From NCBI RefSeq assembly GCF_009392895.1, contig NZ_CP045491.1, positions 62,001-126,000 of the forward strand: a stretch of DNA of 64,000 bases, in the 5' to 3' direction. The notes beneath the pieces are model-generated. The model saw only the letters and a program-made list of their open reading frames with translations, made no database searches and had not been told where the DNA came from. This DNA is from Natronorubrum aibiense. GTDB lineage: Archaea; Halobacteriota; Halobacteria; Halobacteriales; Natrialbaceae. Below, piece by piece: positions 17,237 through 25,334 of the stretch (its first letter is position 1; every line of letters starts with the position of its first letter). The position numbers were made by a program, and so were the translations under genes.

Positions 17237-18307
17237 CTATTCGAGGTCTGCGCCCACCGCGTCTTCGATCGAGGCAAAGCCATCCCGATCGAGCAGCGCC
17301 ACGAGTCCCTGATTGATCCGTTTCGCCGTCGAGGGACCCTGATAGACGAACCCGGTGTAGAGTTCGACCAGCGATGCGCCGGCGCGGATCTTTTCGTACG
17401 CCGCCCCAGCCGAATCGACGCCGCCGACGCCGATGATCGGCACGTCGCCGTCGGTGTACTCGGCGATCGTTCGGATGACCGCAGTGGATCGATCCTCGAC
17501 CGGTTTCCCGCTGAGGCCGCCCCACTCCTCCCGGTTCGGGGACTCGAGGCCCTCACGGCTCGTCGAGGTGTTCGTCGCGACGATCCCGTCGAGGTCGAAC
17601 TCCCGGACGATATCCACGAGATCCAGAATCGAGTCGTCGGGTGAGTCGGGGCCGATCTTCACCAGAATGGGTTTGTCGGCGTCGTTTTCGGCCTCGAGCA
17701 TCTCGAAGATCGCGCGAAGATGCTCGGGCGAGCCCTCGTCGAACTCCTCGGGCGTGTTCGGACAGGAGACGTTGACGACGACGTAGTCGGCAAACGGTGA
17801 CAGACGGTCGAACACCCGCCGATAGTCTTCGATCGCTTCCGACTCGCTCGAGGAGTTCATCTTCCCGATATTCACCCCAAGCGGGAATCTGGGCGTGCCG
17901 TCGGTCTCGAGTCGCGATTTCACGCGTTCCATCCCCTGCCCGTTAAATCCCATCCGGTTGACCATGGCTTCGTCCTCACGCAGGCGAAACAGCCGGGGCC
18001 GGTCGTTGCCCGGTTGTGGGTAGGGCGTGACGGTGCCGATTTCGACGAAGCCGAAGCCGAGTGCCTCGAGCGCGTGGGTCACCTCGGCGTTCTTGTCGAA
18101 GCCAGCGGCGATTCCGATCGGGTTCGGAAACGTGGTGTCGAACAGTTCGACCTCGAGTGCGGGATGATCGTACTGATACGCAGCCGAGAGCGCTTTTCGT
18201 GTCGGCCACGTCGACTGAGCTACCCGGAGCGTCCGCTTTCCGAGGTTGTGGGCCGTCTCGGCTGGAAGTTTGAACGCGAGCGGCCGAACCCGCGAATAGA
18301 GCGTCAT
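17237..18307 (-). CDS. pyrD: Quinone-dependent (class 2) dihydroorotate dehydrogenase
   Basis: The protein has 356 residues. The N-terminal amphipathic helices (MTLYSRVRPLAFKLPAETAHNLGKR) that dock class 2 enzymes on the membrane are present. The FMN barrel follows: NPIGIAAGFDKNAE, GFGFVEIGTVTP, NRMGFNGQG, NVSCPNTPEE, VKIGPDSPD, VATNTSTSREGL, IGVGGV, and GASLVELYTGFVYQGP. The residue immediately before PNT, a Ser in E. coli PyrD, is Cys here. The enzyme oxidises dihydroorotate to orotate and passes electrons to the quinone pool. It lies 73 nt downstream of the PrpD-family gene on the same strand. Confidence 0.95.
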   Translation of the reverse strand: MTLYSRVRPLAFKLPAETAHNLGKRTLRVAQSTWPTRKALSAAYQYDHPALEVELFDTTFPNPIGIAAGFDKNAEVTHALEALGFGFVEIGTVTPYPQPGNDRPRLFRLREDEAMVNRMGFNGQGMERVKSRLETDGTPRFPLGVNIGKMNSSSESEAIEDYRRVFDRLSPFADYVVVNVSCPNTPEEFDEGSPEHLRAIFEMLEAENDADKPILVKIGPDSPDDSILDLVDIVREFDLDGIVATNTSTSREGLESPNREEWGGLSGKPVEDRSTAVIRTIAEYTDGDVPIIGVGGVDSAGAAYEKIRAGASLVELYTGFVYQGPSTAKRINQGLVALLDRDGFASIEDAVGADLE

Positions 18308-18380
18308 TGGCAGTATTCGGACCGGCGGCTAGGTAAACGTCTCGAAGCTGTCGAACGACTGGGGCATCCAGACGAGTGGG

Positions 18381-19739
18381 TTACAGTTTCTCGAGGAGGC
18401 GACTCACGTCTGAGAGCGTGCGGAGCGCATCGAGGTCGGCACACGCGCCGTCGATATCGACAGCGTCGGGTGCATGCTCGGCACACAGCCGGAACTTCTC
18501 GTGGAGTTCGTCGTCGGAAAGCGGGTCATCGTGCGTTCCCGGCGGCTGCGCCTGGAACTGCTCGTAGCGCTCACCCGAGCGCGTCGCGATCTCCACGGCG
18601 GCGGCGTTCGAGTCGTAGGGCAACTCGTCGTCGACAGTCAGTGACACCCGTTCGCGAACGGACTGGACCGCCCGATCGTCGATACGCTCGTCGTCGAACG
18701 CAGCGAGATCGACGCGCTCGCGAGCAATGGCACTCGCGATGAGATACGGCATCGAAAACTTCGCCTCGAGTCCCGTCGACGGATCGTCGTGGGCGAGCGC
18801 GTCGGCCGCACCCTGTGAGGCCGTCACAGTCACCTCGTCGATCACCTCGGCCTTGAGTCCATGGGTGTCCGCGAGCTCGCTTGCAGCGTAGATTGCAGCG
18901 TGGGTGTAGTAACAACAGGGGTACTTTTTCACGTCGATACCGTCCTCGAGCAGCGACCATCGCGTTCCCAACTCGGGGAGCCGCTCGAGATCCGGTCGTC
19001 CATCGCCGCAATAGGAATCGAAGAAGCCGCGCTCGCCGTCGATCGCCGTTGGGTCCGCGGTTGCGCCCTCGGCGGCGAGCAGCGCCGCAGTCATCCCGGA
19101 CCGTGCCGCCTGACCCGCGTGGATCGGTTTCGTCGTCGAGCCGAAGTTGCGTTTAAGGCCGGCCGGCATCGAGGCAGCGATCCCGAGTGCGTGTTCGACG
19201 CGCGCCCGTGGTAGCTCGAGTAGTGTCGCCACGGCCGCAGCAGCGCCAAAGACGCCCATCGTCGACGTCGCGTGCCACCCGCCTTCGTAGTGGCCGGGAC
19301 TGATCGGTCTTGAAAGGTAACACTGGGTCTCGAAGCCAGCGACGAAGGCCGTCAGGATGTCCAGTCCCGACGCATTCTCCCGTTCACCAACGGCAAGCAG
19401 CGGTGCGACCATCGGCACGCTCGGGTGGCCGTCCATCGCTGCGAGTGCGACGTCGTCGAAATCGAGCGCGTGGCCAGCGGTCCCGTTGATGAAGACGGCA
19501 TCCGAGAGCGGACGCGTTTCGTTTCGTCCGAGCAGCGTCGTCTCACCGGTACCGTCACGAACCGCCGTTACGGCCGTCTCGCCGGCGTCGGCGGCCGCCC
19601 CCGCGAGCGTCACCCCGACAGTGTCCAGAATCGCCCGTTCGGCGAGCCGAAGCGCCTCCTCGGGAATATCGTCGGCCGACAGCGACGTGACGAACGTCGC
19701 GAGTTCAGTGCCAGCCCGTCCCGTGTCTGCATCGGTCAT
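18381..19739 (-). CDS. MmgE/PrpD family protein
   Basis: The start is set at ATG 19739 (452 residues); a start 7 codons upstream is also open. The N-terminal all-helical MmgE/PrpD domain is clear: ERAILDTVGVTLAGAAADAG, NGTAGHALDFDD, HPSVPMVAPLLAVGE, GWHATSTMGVFGAAAAVA, GSTTKPIHAGQAARSGMTAALLA, and KKYPCCYYTHAAIYA. Family members include 2-methylcitrate dehydratase, cis-aconitate decarboxylase and others, so the substrate cannot be named. It follows the thiolase gene by 63 nt on the same strand, linking it to the acyl-CoA gene set upstream. Confidence 0.9.
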   Translation of the reverse strand: MTDADTGRAGTELATFVTSLSADDIPEEALRLAERAILDTVGVTLAGAAADAGETAVTAVRDGTGETTLLGRNETRPLSDAVFINGTAGHALDFDDVALAAMDGHPSVPMVAPLLAVGERENASGLDILTAFVAGFETQCYLSRPISPGHYEGGWHATSTMGVFGAAAAVATLLELPRARVEHALGIAASMPAGLKRNFGSTTKPIHAGQAARSGMTAALLAAEGATADPTAIDGERGFFDSYCGDGRPDLERLPELGTRWSLLEDGIDVKKYPCCYYTHAAIYAASELADTHGLKAEVIDEVTVTASQGAADALAHDDPSTGLEAKFSMPYLIASAIARERVDLAAFDDERIDDRAVQSVRERVSLTVDDELPYDSNAAAVEIATRSGERYEQFQAQPPGTHDDPLSDDELHEKFRLCAEHAPDAVDIDGACADLDALRTLSDVSRLLEKL

Positions 19740-19802
19740 GCTCGTCCTATCTGCCCGCATCGGTATATACTGTCGGACGGGACGCGAAACCGTCGGACGA
19801 AC

Positions 19803-20990
19803 TCAGCGCTCCTCGAACAGCGCCATGATCGCACCGCCGCCGCCGACGCTCATACCGACGAGTCCGCGTGAAACGTCGGGATCGTCTCGCAGCTGATAAC
19901 CGATGCTGGCAGTGAGCATCCCCCCCGAGGCACCGATCGGATGGCCGAAGGCGATCGCACCACCGCAAGGATTCATCGTCTCGCGTGGGATCTCGAGGCG
20001 GTCCATGACGTACACTGACTGGGCGGCGAACGCCTCGTTGATCCAGAACGCGTCGATATCGTCGACCGTAAGGTCGTTTTGCTCGAGCAGTTCGGCGACG
20101 ACGTCACCGACGGCTTCGTTGAACTCGTCCGGATTGCGGTAGACGAGGTCGTAGTCGACGAGCGTCGCCATCGGCTCGAGGCCGCGGTCGGCGGCCGTCT
20201 CGCCGTCGGCCAGCAACACCCCGCCCGCACCATCGCTGAGCTTCGACGCGTTTCCGGGCGTGATAGTGCCGTCCTCGCGAAACGACGTCGGCAGGTCGGC
20301 CAGATCCGACAGCGTCGAGTCGGGTCGCGGGCCTTCGTCCCGCTCGACGCTGCCCGAGCGCGTCTCGACGGGGACGATCTCGTCGTCGAACGCGCCGGAT
20401 TCGATCGCATCGGCCGCCAGTTGGTGGCTTTTCATGGCGTACTCGTCCTGTGCTTCTCGAGAGACATCCTCGCGGTCGACCAGTCGTTCGGTGATCTCGC
20501 CCATATGAATGTCGAGGTTGACGTCCCACAGCGAGTCCAGGATCATCGAATCTTTGAGTTGGACGTCGCCGTGGCGTCGCCCCGTCCGGTAGTCGGGAAG
20601 AATCCACGGGGCGTTCGACATGGACTCGAACCCGCCAGCGATCGCGAAATCTGCGCGACCGGCTGCAATCCGGTCCGCTGCGAGTGTAATCGCACGTAGC
20701 CCGGAGCCGGAGGCTTCGTTGACCGTCGTCGCCTGGGTCTCGTTCGGCAGACCCGACTCGATGACGGCCTGCCGTCCAGGCACCTGTCCGATCCCGGCCT
20801 GAATTGCGTTGCCGAGGCTCACCCAGTCGACGTCCGCGCCGTCGATCGCGACGCGCTCGAGCACGCCATCGATGGCCGTACAACCGAGCTCGACGGCCTC
20901 GACGTCCGCGAGCGAGCCGAGTAGCGTTCCGTGTGGCGTGCGCGCACCGTCGACGAGGACGATGTCGCTGCCGGGTTCAGTGTCGGACAT
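19803..20990 (-). CDS. Thiolase-family protein with Ser in place of both catalytic Cys
   Basis: The protein has 395 residues and a complete AtoB/FadA-type thiolase fold, including the loop domain (DSMILDSLWDV...MGEITERLV). The nucleophile motif reads VNEASGSGLRA, so Ser94 stands where Zoogloea thiolase has Cys89. The C-terminal motif reads GLVGMSVGGGG, so Ser381 stands where Cys378 is expected. NEAFAAQ and GGAIAFGHPIGASG, carrying the other active-site Asn/His residues, are intact. It may be an active Ser-dependent thiolase (a Ser-His-His triad has been described, as I recall, for haloarchaeal PHA ketothiolases) or a repurposed CoA-binding protein. Part of the acyl-CoA gene set. Confidence 0.9.
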   Translation of the reverse strand: MSDTEPGSDIVLVDGARTPHGTLLGSLADVEAVELGCTAIDGVLERVAIDGADVDWVSLGNAIQAGIGQVPGRQAVIESGLPNETQATTVNEASGSGLRAITLAADRIAAGRADFAIAGGFESMSNAPWILPDYRTGRRHGDVQLKDSMILDSLWDVNLDIHMGEITERLVDREDVSREAQDEYAMKSHQLAADAIESGAFDDEIVPVETRSGSVERDEGPRPDSTLSDLADLPTSFREDGTITPGNASKLSDGAGGVLLADGETAADRGLEPMATLVDYDLVYRNPDEFNEAVGDVVAELLEQNDLTVDDIDAFWINEAFAAQSVYVMDRLEIPRETMNPCGGAIAFGHPIGASGGMLTASIGYQLRDDPDVSRGLVGMSVGGGGAIMALFEER

Positions 20991-21015
20991 GGTGGGCCGT
21001 CAACGCGAGTCCGCA

Positions 21016-21270
21016 TTAATGTTGTTCCAAGGACATACTCGGTTGGAGATGGGGTGCTCGAGTCTCGAGTTCCTCATCGAACGGTCGCCATGTCTTGGAG
21101 TCAGTTGCTGAGGCATACTCGCCAGTCCCGGGGACAACTGGGACCTTCCTTGCCTTCCCATCACGGTCCTTGACACGCCAGTAGATCCACTGGTCGGACT
21201 CCTGTAGAGTCTCAGGAATACCGCTCGTGTCGATCAAATTTGTCTGGATATTTTTTATATATTCCAACAC
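21016..21270 (-). pseudogene. N-terminal fragment of an NrS-1/primase-like replication protein
   Basis: The frame of 84 residues contains IPETLQESDQWIYWRVKDRDGK and KVPVVPGTGEYASATDSKTW, the standard opening of haloarchaeal plasmid and virus primase-polymerase proteins of the phage NrS-1 polymerase type. These proteins are normally many hundred residues long. After about residue 66 the homology-like text ends and the frame stops near the thiolase gene start. A TATA-rich tract (ATATATAAAAAAT, about 21249-21261) lies at the expected promoter position. It is a truncated remnant. Confidence 0.65.
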
Positions 21271-21404
21271 CGCCGTAGCGCCGTGCTACTGTGCTGCCAG
21301 CACATTATCAGCGGCACGATAGAATTCCAATAGCTCCCCCACCCTGCTTCGCCACTGTTTGCGGCGGCAACCCTCTCTATACTAGTTGGTTTTTGACCCT
21401 CTTT

Positions 21405-21415
21405 TACCCTGGACA
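21405..21415. repeat. Iteron-like repeat 1
   Basis: TACCCTGGACA on the plus strand, preceded by TTT. It is one of four copies with start-to-start spacing of 32, 42 and 76 bp. Confidence 0.75.
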
Positions 21416-21436
21416 GAAACGCAATCTTGCGATTTT

Positions 21437-21447
21437 TACCCTGGACA
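21437..21447. repeat. Iteron-like repeat 2
   Basis: TACCCTGGACA, preceded by TTTT; 32 bp from copy 1, about three helical turns. Confidence 0.75.
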
Positions 21448-21478
21448 CCGAGACGAGCATATATCCTGAACCGAGATT

Positions 21479-21489
21479 TACCCTGGACA
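21479..21489. repeat. Iteron-like repeat 3
   Basis: TACCCTGGACA, preceded by ATT; 42 bp from copy 2, four helical turns. Confidence 0.75.
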
Positions 21490-21554
21490 ACTCGATCCAA
21501 ACTGGAAGGATAGCGTGTCAAAGACGGTTTTCTGGGGGAATTCTGATTCGGAAA

Positions 21555-21565
21555 TACCCTGGACA
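21555..21565. repeat. Iteron-like repeat 4
   Basis: TACCCTGGACA, preceded by AAA; 76 bp from copy 3. Confidence 0.75.
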
Positions 21566-21598
21566 CGAGCGGATCCTGAAACGTAGACACATCAGTCA

Positions 21599-22149
21599 TC
21601 ATTCTGAGTGATTTACCTCCACAAGGAGACGAGAACCAGCGTCGGTCAGTTCAATTCCAGTATGAGAAGTGATACGTTCACCATCTTTCCGACGTCGGTC
21701 GCCACCGATCTCGAGACGGTCACTCAGTTTTCGTCCAAACCAAACATCGTTGGTGTAGTCGAGGTCAGTCTCTCTGCCCACGCCACATAGACCTGATAGA
21801 GATCTTTCTTCGGGACCGATCCCTCGGTATCGGCAACGAGGAACTGATCGACGAAGACAGCAACACCATCTCCATCAGGGTCCAACTCGGGAGTATCATC
21901 AGCCGTCTGCTGATCTTGGTCAGTTGCTGTCGAGGTGTCCGTGTCCTCTTGTAGAGACTCTTGACTAGCTTTCAATAGTCTCTCAAGATTGTCTAGCAGG
22001 GGTGCTGTTTCACTTTCCACATAGAGTTGTGGCGATGCGTCTTCTGGTAGGATCACCACGGCATAGCTGGCTCGGTCGTATTCTGGATCCGGTAGATCAG
22101 TCCCAGGAACTAGGTGTTGTTTTTTATTGAAAATCAGGGATGTCTCAAG
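21599..22149 (-). pseudogene. C-terminal fragment of a plasmid/virus primase-helicase, frameshifted
   Basis: The frame open from about 22149 contains GTDLPDPEYDRASYAV, an acidic linker and VAVFVDQFLVADTEGSVPKKDLYQVYVAWAERL. The last part is the C-terminal winged-helix pattern of P4/D5-type primases (KxxLYxxYxxW). It then stops at 21724, but the expected continuation FGRKLSDRLEIGG...GIELTDAGSRLLVEV is found in another frame down to 21599. The shift is explained by a tandem duplication of 5 bp (CCAAA twice at 21735-21744). There is no start and no ATPase domain. Confidence 0.65.
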
Positions 22150-22174
22150 TTATGCAGTCCAGCTACCACAACGC

Positions 22175-23353
22175 TCAGATCACATCGTCGGCCCGCAACT
22201 GCTCGATCTCCGCACTCGAGTAGCCAAGCGCTGCCAACACGTCGTCCGTATCCTCTCCGAGGTCGGGCATCGGGTCAGCTGCGAACTCGAGCGTATCCGA
22301 ATCGATCGGGGTGTCGACGTACGGGAGCGACCCGTCGTCGGTCTCGAGGTCTTTGATCAGCCCGAGATGCTCGGTCTGTGGATGCTCGAGGACGTCGTCG
22401 AGCTGATTGACGTCGCCCCACGGAATGCCGGCCTCGTCGAGCCGGTCAGCCCAGTAGTCCCGAGGCTGGTCGGCAATGAGCGACTCGATCGTTGGCTCGA
22501 GGACATCGCGGTTTTCGACACGGGCTTCGTTGGTCGCGAATCGCTCGTCATCGAGCAGGTCGGATCGCTCGAGGACGGCGTCACAGAGCAGTTCCCAGTG
22601 GGCCTCGCTGAGGATCGCGAAGTTGATGTATCGGTCGTCGGCCGTCTCGTGGGGGCCGTAGGGCGTCAGCAGATGATGGCGCATGCCGATTCGCTCCGGA
22701 AGCTCGTCGTTGTGCCAGTACTTCTGTGGGAAGTAGCCGAGCCACGAGAGCATCCCGCCGAACATCGTGACGTCGAGTTCCTGGCCCTCGCCGGTGCGTT
22801 CGCGGTGGAAGAGCGCGAGCAGCGTCGAGATCGTCCCGTAGGTCGCGGCGTTGATGTCACAGACGCTCAGCGGGATCTTGGCCGGAGCGTCCGGTGAGCC
22901 GTTCATCAGGATCAGTCCGGTTTCGCCCTGCATGACCATATCGTAGGCCTTGCGGTCGCTGTAGGGCCCGTCCCGACCGTAGCCGGAAATGTTCAGATAG
23001 ATCACGTCCTCGGTGATCTCGCGAACGTCCTCGTAGCCGACCCCGAGACGGTCGACGACGCCCGGCGAGTAGTTCTGGACGACAACGTCGGCCTCGTCGA
23101 CGAGTTCGTAGAAGATTTCGGTTCCCTCGTCGCTCTTGAGGTTCAACTCGACACTCAGCTTGTTGCGGTCGACCCAGACGTGCGCCGAGGAATCCCCATC
23201 GACGACCGAATCCCAGTGGCGATTGACGTCGCCGACGCCGGGGCGTTCGATCTTGATGACTTCGGCACCGAAATCGCCGAGCAGCCGCGTACACAGCGGC
23301 GCGCTAATCCCGCTCTCGAGACTAACGACCGTGATATCCTCGAGTGCGAGCAC
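22175..23353 (-). CDS. CaiB/BaiF family CoA-transferase
   Basis: The protein has 392 residues from a GTG start, one base after the MaoC stop. Family III features are present: LCTRLLGDFGAEVIKIERPG, the VVVQNYSPGVVDRLGVGYEDV segment, ISGYGRDGPY, and YDMVMQGETGLILMNG with the catalytic Asp of YD. These enzymes move CoA between carboxylic acids. Together with MaoC and acyl-CoA dehydrogenase it could activate an unsaturated or branched dicarboxylate, but the substrate is not determinable. Translational coupling to MaoC is strongly implied by the spacing. Confidence 0.92.
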   Translation of the reverse strand: MLALEDITVVSLESGISAPLCTRLLGDFGAEVIKIERPGVGDVNRHWDSVVDGDSSAHVWVDRNKLSVELNLKSDEGTEIFYELVDEADVVVQNYSPGVVDRLGVGYEDVREITEDVIYLNISGYGRDGPYSDRKAYDMVMQGETGLILMNGSPDAPAKIPLSVCDINAATYGTISTLLALFHRERTGEGQELDVTMFGGMLSWLGYFPQKYWHNDELPERIGMRHHLLTPYGPHETADDRYINFAILSEAHWELLCDAVLERSDLLDDERFATNEARVENRDVLEPTIESLIADQPRDYWADRLDEAGIPWGDVNQLDDVLEHPQTEHLGLIKDLETDDGSLPYVDTPIDSDTLEFAADPMPDLGEDTDDVLAALGYSSAEIEQLRADDVI

Positions 23354-23354
23354 G

Positions 23355-23945
23355 CTAGAGTTCCTCCGGCTGCGTCCCGATGCCCTCAGGCCAGCCCGGG
23401 GGCTCCGCCGCCGAGGGCTCGGCGTGGCTGCGTTTGAGAACCATCGGGGTTCGCTCGAGTGAGAGTACGAGGTCGCCGTGTTGGTTGTACGCTCGGAGTT
23501 CGGTTTCGACGATCCCGACGTGGTCGCGGGACTCGAGTTCGCGTTTGTGCAGGACCTCGCTTTCGGCGAAGATCGTATCGCCGTGGAAGACGGGATTGTG
23601 GTGGCGGATATCGTCGTAGCCGAGGTTGGCCGTGGCGTTGACCGAGATGTCGATGACGCTCATTCCGACTGCGAGCGCGATGACGAACGTCCCGTCGACG
23701 AGCCGTTCGCCGAACTCTGTTTCGGCCGCGTAGGCCTCGTTGAAGTGCATCGGATTGAGATTCATCGTGACGTTCGTCATCCAGACGTTGTCCGTCTCGG
23801 TGACGGTGCGCCCGAACGGATGTTTGTAGATATCGCCAACCTCGAAGTCCTCGTAGTAGCGGCCGTGCCAGCCGGAGACGAGTTGCTTTTCGGTCGATTC
23901 GTCGTCAGTAGCGTCTGTATCGGTGGTGTCGTCTGTATCGGACAT
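23355..23945 (-). CDS. MaoC-like hot-dog dehydratase/hydratase
   Basis: The protein has 196 residues. An acidic Asp/Thr-rich N-terminal tail of about 25 residues precedes the hot-dog domain: YYEDFEVGDIYKHPFGRTVTETDNV, TMNLNPMHFNEAYA (the active-site helix with the conserved His), and VFHGDTIFAESEVL. Such enzymes hydrate enoyl-CoA or mesaconyl/itaconyl-CoA type substrates. It is 37 nt downstream of the acyl-CoA dehydrogenase gene and directly coupled to the CoA-transferase gene, so the three probably act in one pathway. Confidence 0.9.
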   Translation of the reverse strand: MSDTDDTTDTDATDDESTEKQLVSGWHGRYYEDFEVGDIYKHPFGRTVTETDNVWMTNVTMNLNPMHFNEAYAAETEFGERLVDGTFVIALAVGMSVIDISVNATANLGYDDIRHHNPVFHGDTIFAESEVLHKRELESRDHVGIVETELRAYNQHGDLVLSLERTPMVLKRSHAEPSAAEPPGWPEGIGTQPEEL

Positions 23946-23982
23946 GGTTCGTGGTGTGGTTCTGAGAGCAGTTAGTGACGAG

Positions 23983-25236
23983 TCAGTACGAGCGCGGGAG
24001 TCCGAGCACGTTCTCGCCGAGATAGTTCAACGCCAGCTGCTGAGTGATCGGCACCAGCCGCGTCAGGCGGGCTTCTCGGAAGTAGCGTTCGACGTCGTAC
24101 TCCCGCGCGACGCCGAATCCGCCGTGAGTCTGGACCGCCGCATCGGCCGCTTCGTAGGCCGCGTCCGCAGCGAGGAACTTTGCTGCGTTCGCGTACGCAC
24201 CCAAGTCGACGTCTTCGTCCGAGGCCGCACGATCCGCAGCGTTGTAGGTCAGCTGTTTTGCGGCCTGCAGGCGAGCGTAGGCTTCCGCCAGCGGATGCTG
24301 GATCGCCTGATTCGAGCCGATGGCACGGTCGAAGACCTTGCGGTCGGTGGCGTACTCGACCGCTCGCTCGAGTGCCAGTCGCCCGAGCCCAATACACTCG
24401 GCGGCAATGACGAGTCGTTCCTCGTTCAGCCCGTCGAGCACCTGGTAAAAGCCCTCACCTTCGACGCCAATGAGATTTTCCGCGGGCACGCGGAGGTCGT
24501 CGAACCAGAGTTCGAACGAGTGGACGAACTCGCTGGCCGATTTGGGGATCGGCTCCATCTCGAGTGCGCCCTGTTCGTGGGCGTCCTCGAGGTCAACGAG
24601 GAACATCGAGATGCCGTGGGTCCGTTTCTCGACCTCGGCCCGCGGCGTCGTCCGAGCAACGACGACGACGTAATCCGAGACGTCGACGCGAGACGTCCAG
24701 ATCTTCTGGCCGTTGATGACGTACTCGTCGCCGTCGTTCTCCGCGGCTGCGTCGCTCCGTGCCGAGGCGCGTCGCGCCTCGCTCTTTTCGGCACGCGTCT
24801 CGATCGCCGTCGAATTCGAGCCGGCGTTTGGCTCCGTCAGCCCGAAGGCCTGAATCGACCGCTCACCGTTTGCGACGTGCGGGAGGAGATCCGCCTTCAG
24901 TTCCTCGCTGGCGTACTCGACGATCGGAACGGAGTTGTAGACACCGCCGTGGACGGCCTGTGCGGCGCTGAAGCCGCCGCCGTTGGCAGCGATTTCCTCC
25001 ATCATGACGACGGTTTCTTGGGTCCCCATTCCGGCCCCGCCGTACTGTTCGGGGACGAGAATCCCCATCCAGCCGTGGTCCGCGAGCGCGTCGACGAACT
25101 CGTGTGGGTACTCTCCGTCGGCAGCGCGTCGACGCCAGTACTCGTGGTCGAAATCCGAACAGATCTCACCGATACTCGAGCGAACGAGCTGTTGGCTCTC
25201 GGTGAGTGCAACCGCATCACGCAGGAGTCGGGCCAT
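23983..25236 (-). CDS. Acyl-CoA dehydrogenase
   Basis: The protein has 417 residues. The standard three-domain fold is visible: GWMGILVPEQYGGAGMG, the FAD motif QAFGLTEPNAGSNS, the strand INGQKIWTSRVDVSDYVVVVAR, and the C-terminal QTHGGFGVAREYDVERYFREAR with the Glu base expected in the AREY region. A highly charged insertion (residues about 145-165, AEKSEARRASARSDAAAEND) is unusual but lies in a surface loop. It oxidises an acyl-CoA to the enoyl-CoA with ETF as acceptor. It is the first gene of the acyl-CoA set. Confidence 0.93.
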   Translation of the reverse strand: MARLLRDAVALTESQQLVRSSIGEICSDFDHEYWRRRAADGEYPHEFVDALADHGWMGILVPEQYGGAGMGTQETVVMMEEIAANGGGFSAAQAVHGGVYNSVPIVEYASEELKADLLPHVANGERSIQAFGLTEPNAGSNSTAIETRAEKSEARRASARSDAAAENDGDEYVINGQKIWTSRVDVSDYVVVVARTTPRAEVEKRTHGISMFLVDLEDAHEQGALEMEPIPKSASEFVHSFELWFDDLRVPAENLIGVEGEGFYQVLDGLNEERLVIAAECIGLGRLALERAVEYATDRKVFDRAIGSNQAIQHPLAEAYARLQAAKQLTYNAADRAASDEDVDLGAYANAAKFLAADAAYEAADAAVQTHGGFGVAREYDVERYFREARLTRLVPITQQLALNYLGENVLGLPRSY

Positions 25237-25334
25237 CGGGTAGTGGTCGTCAGGTCAGAACAAAAGCGTTGCGTCGCCGGCTATCGATTTCCGTACTCAC
25301 GCACGGCCATTCGACCCGAGTGTAGCCGTGGGGC

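Larger units (their letters stand above)
20991..22174. mobile_element. Relic of an iteron-bearing replicon (plasmid or virus)
   Basis: This AT-richer 1.2-kb stretch separates the thiolase and CoA-transferase genes, which otherwise run in the same direction. On the minus strand it reads: a truncated, frameshifted primase C-terminus (22149-21599), four iteron-like repeats (21565-21405), then a truncated primase-like N-terminus (21270-21016). That order, C-terminal piece, iterons, N-terminal piece, is what integration of a small circle opened inside its rep gene would give after internal loss. No transposase, att duplication or flanking target repeat was found. Confidence 0.6.

Noticed and set aside
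21405-21565. Direct repeats considered as CRISPR
   Set aside because: Only 11 bp long with unequal spacing; iterons fit better given the adjacent rep fragments.
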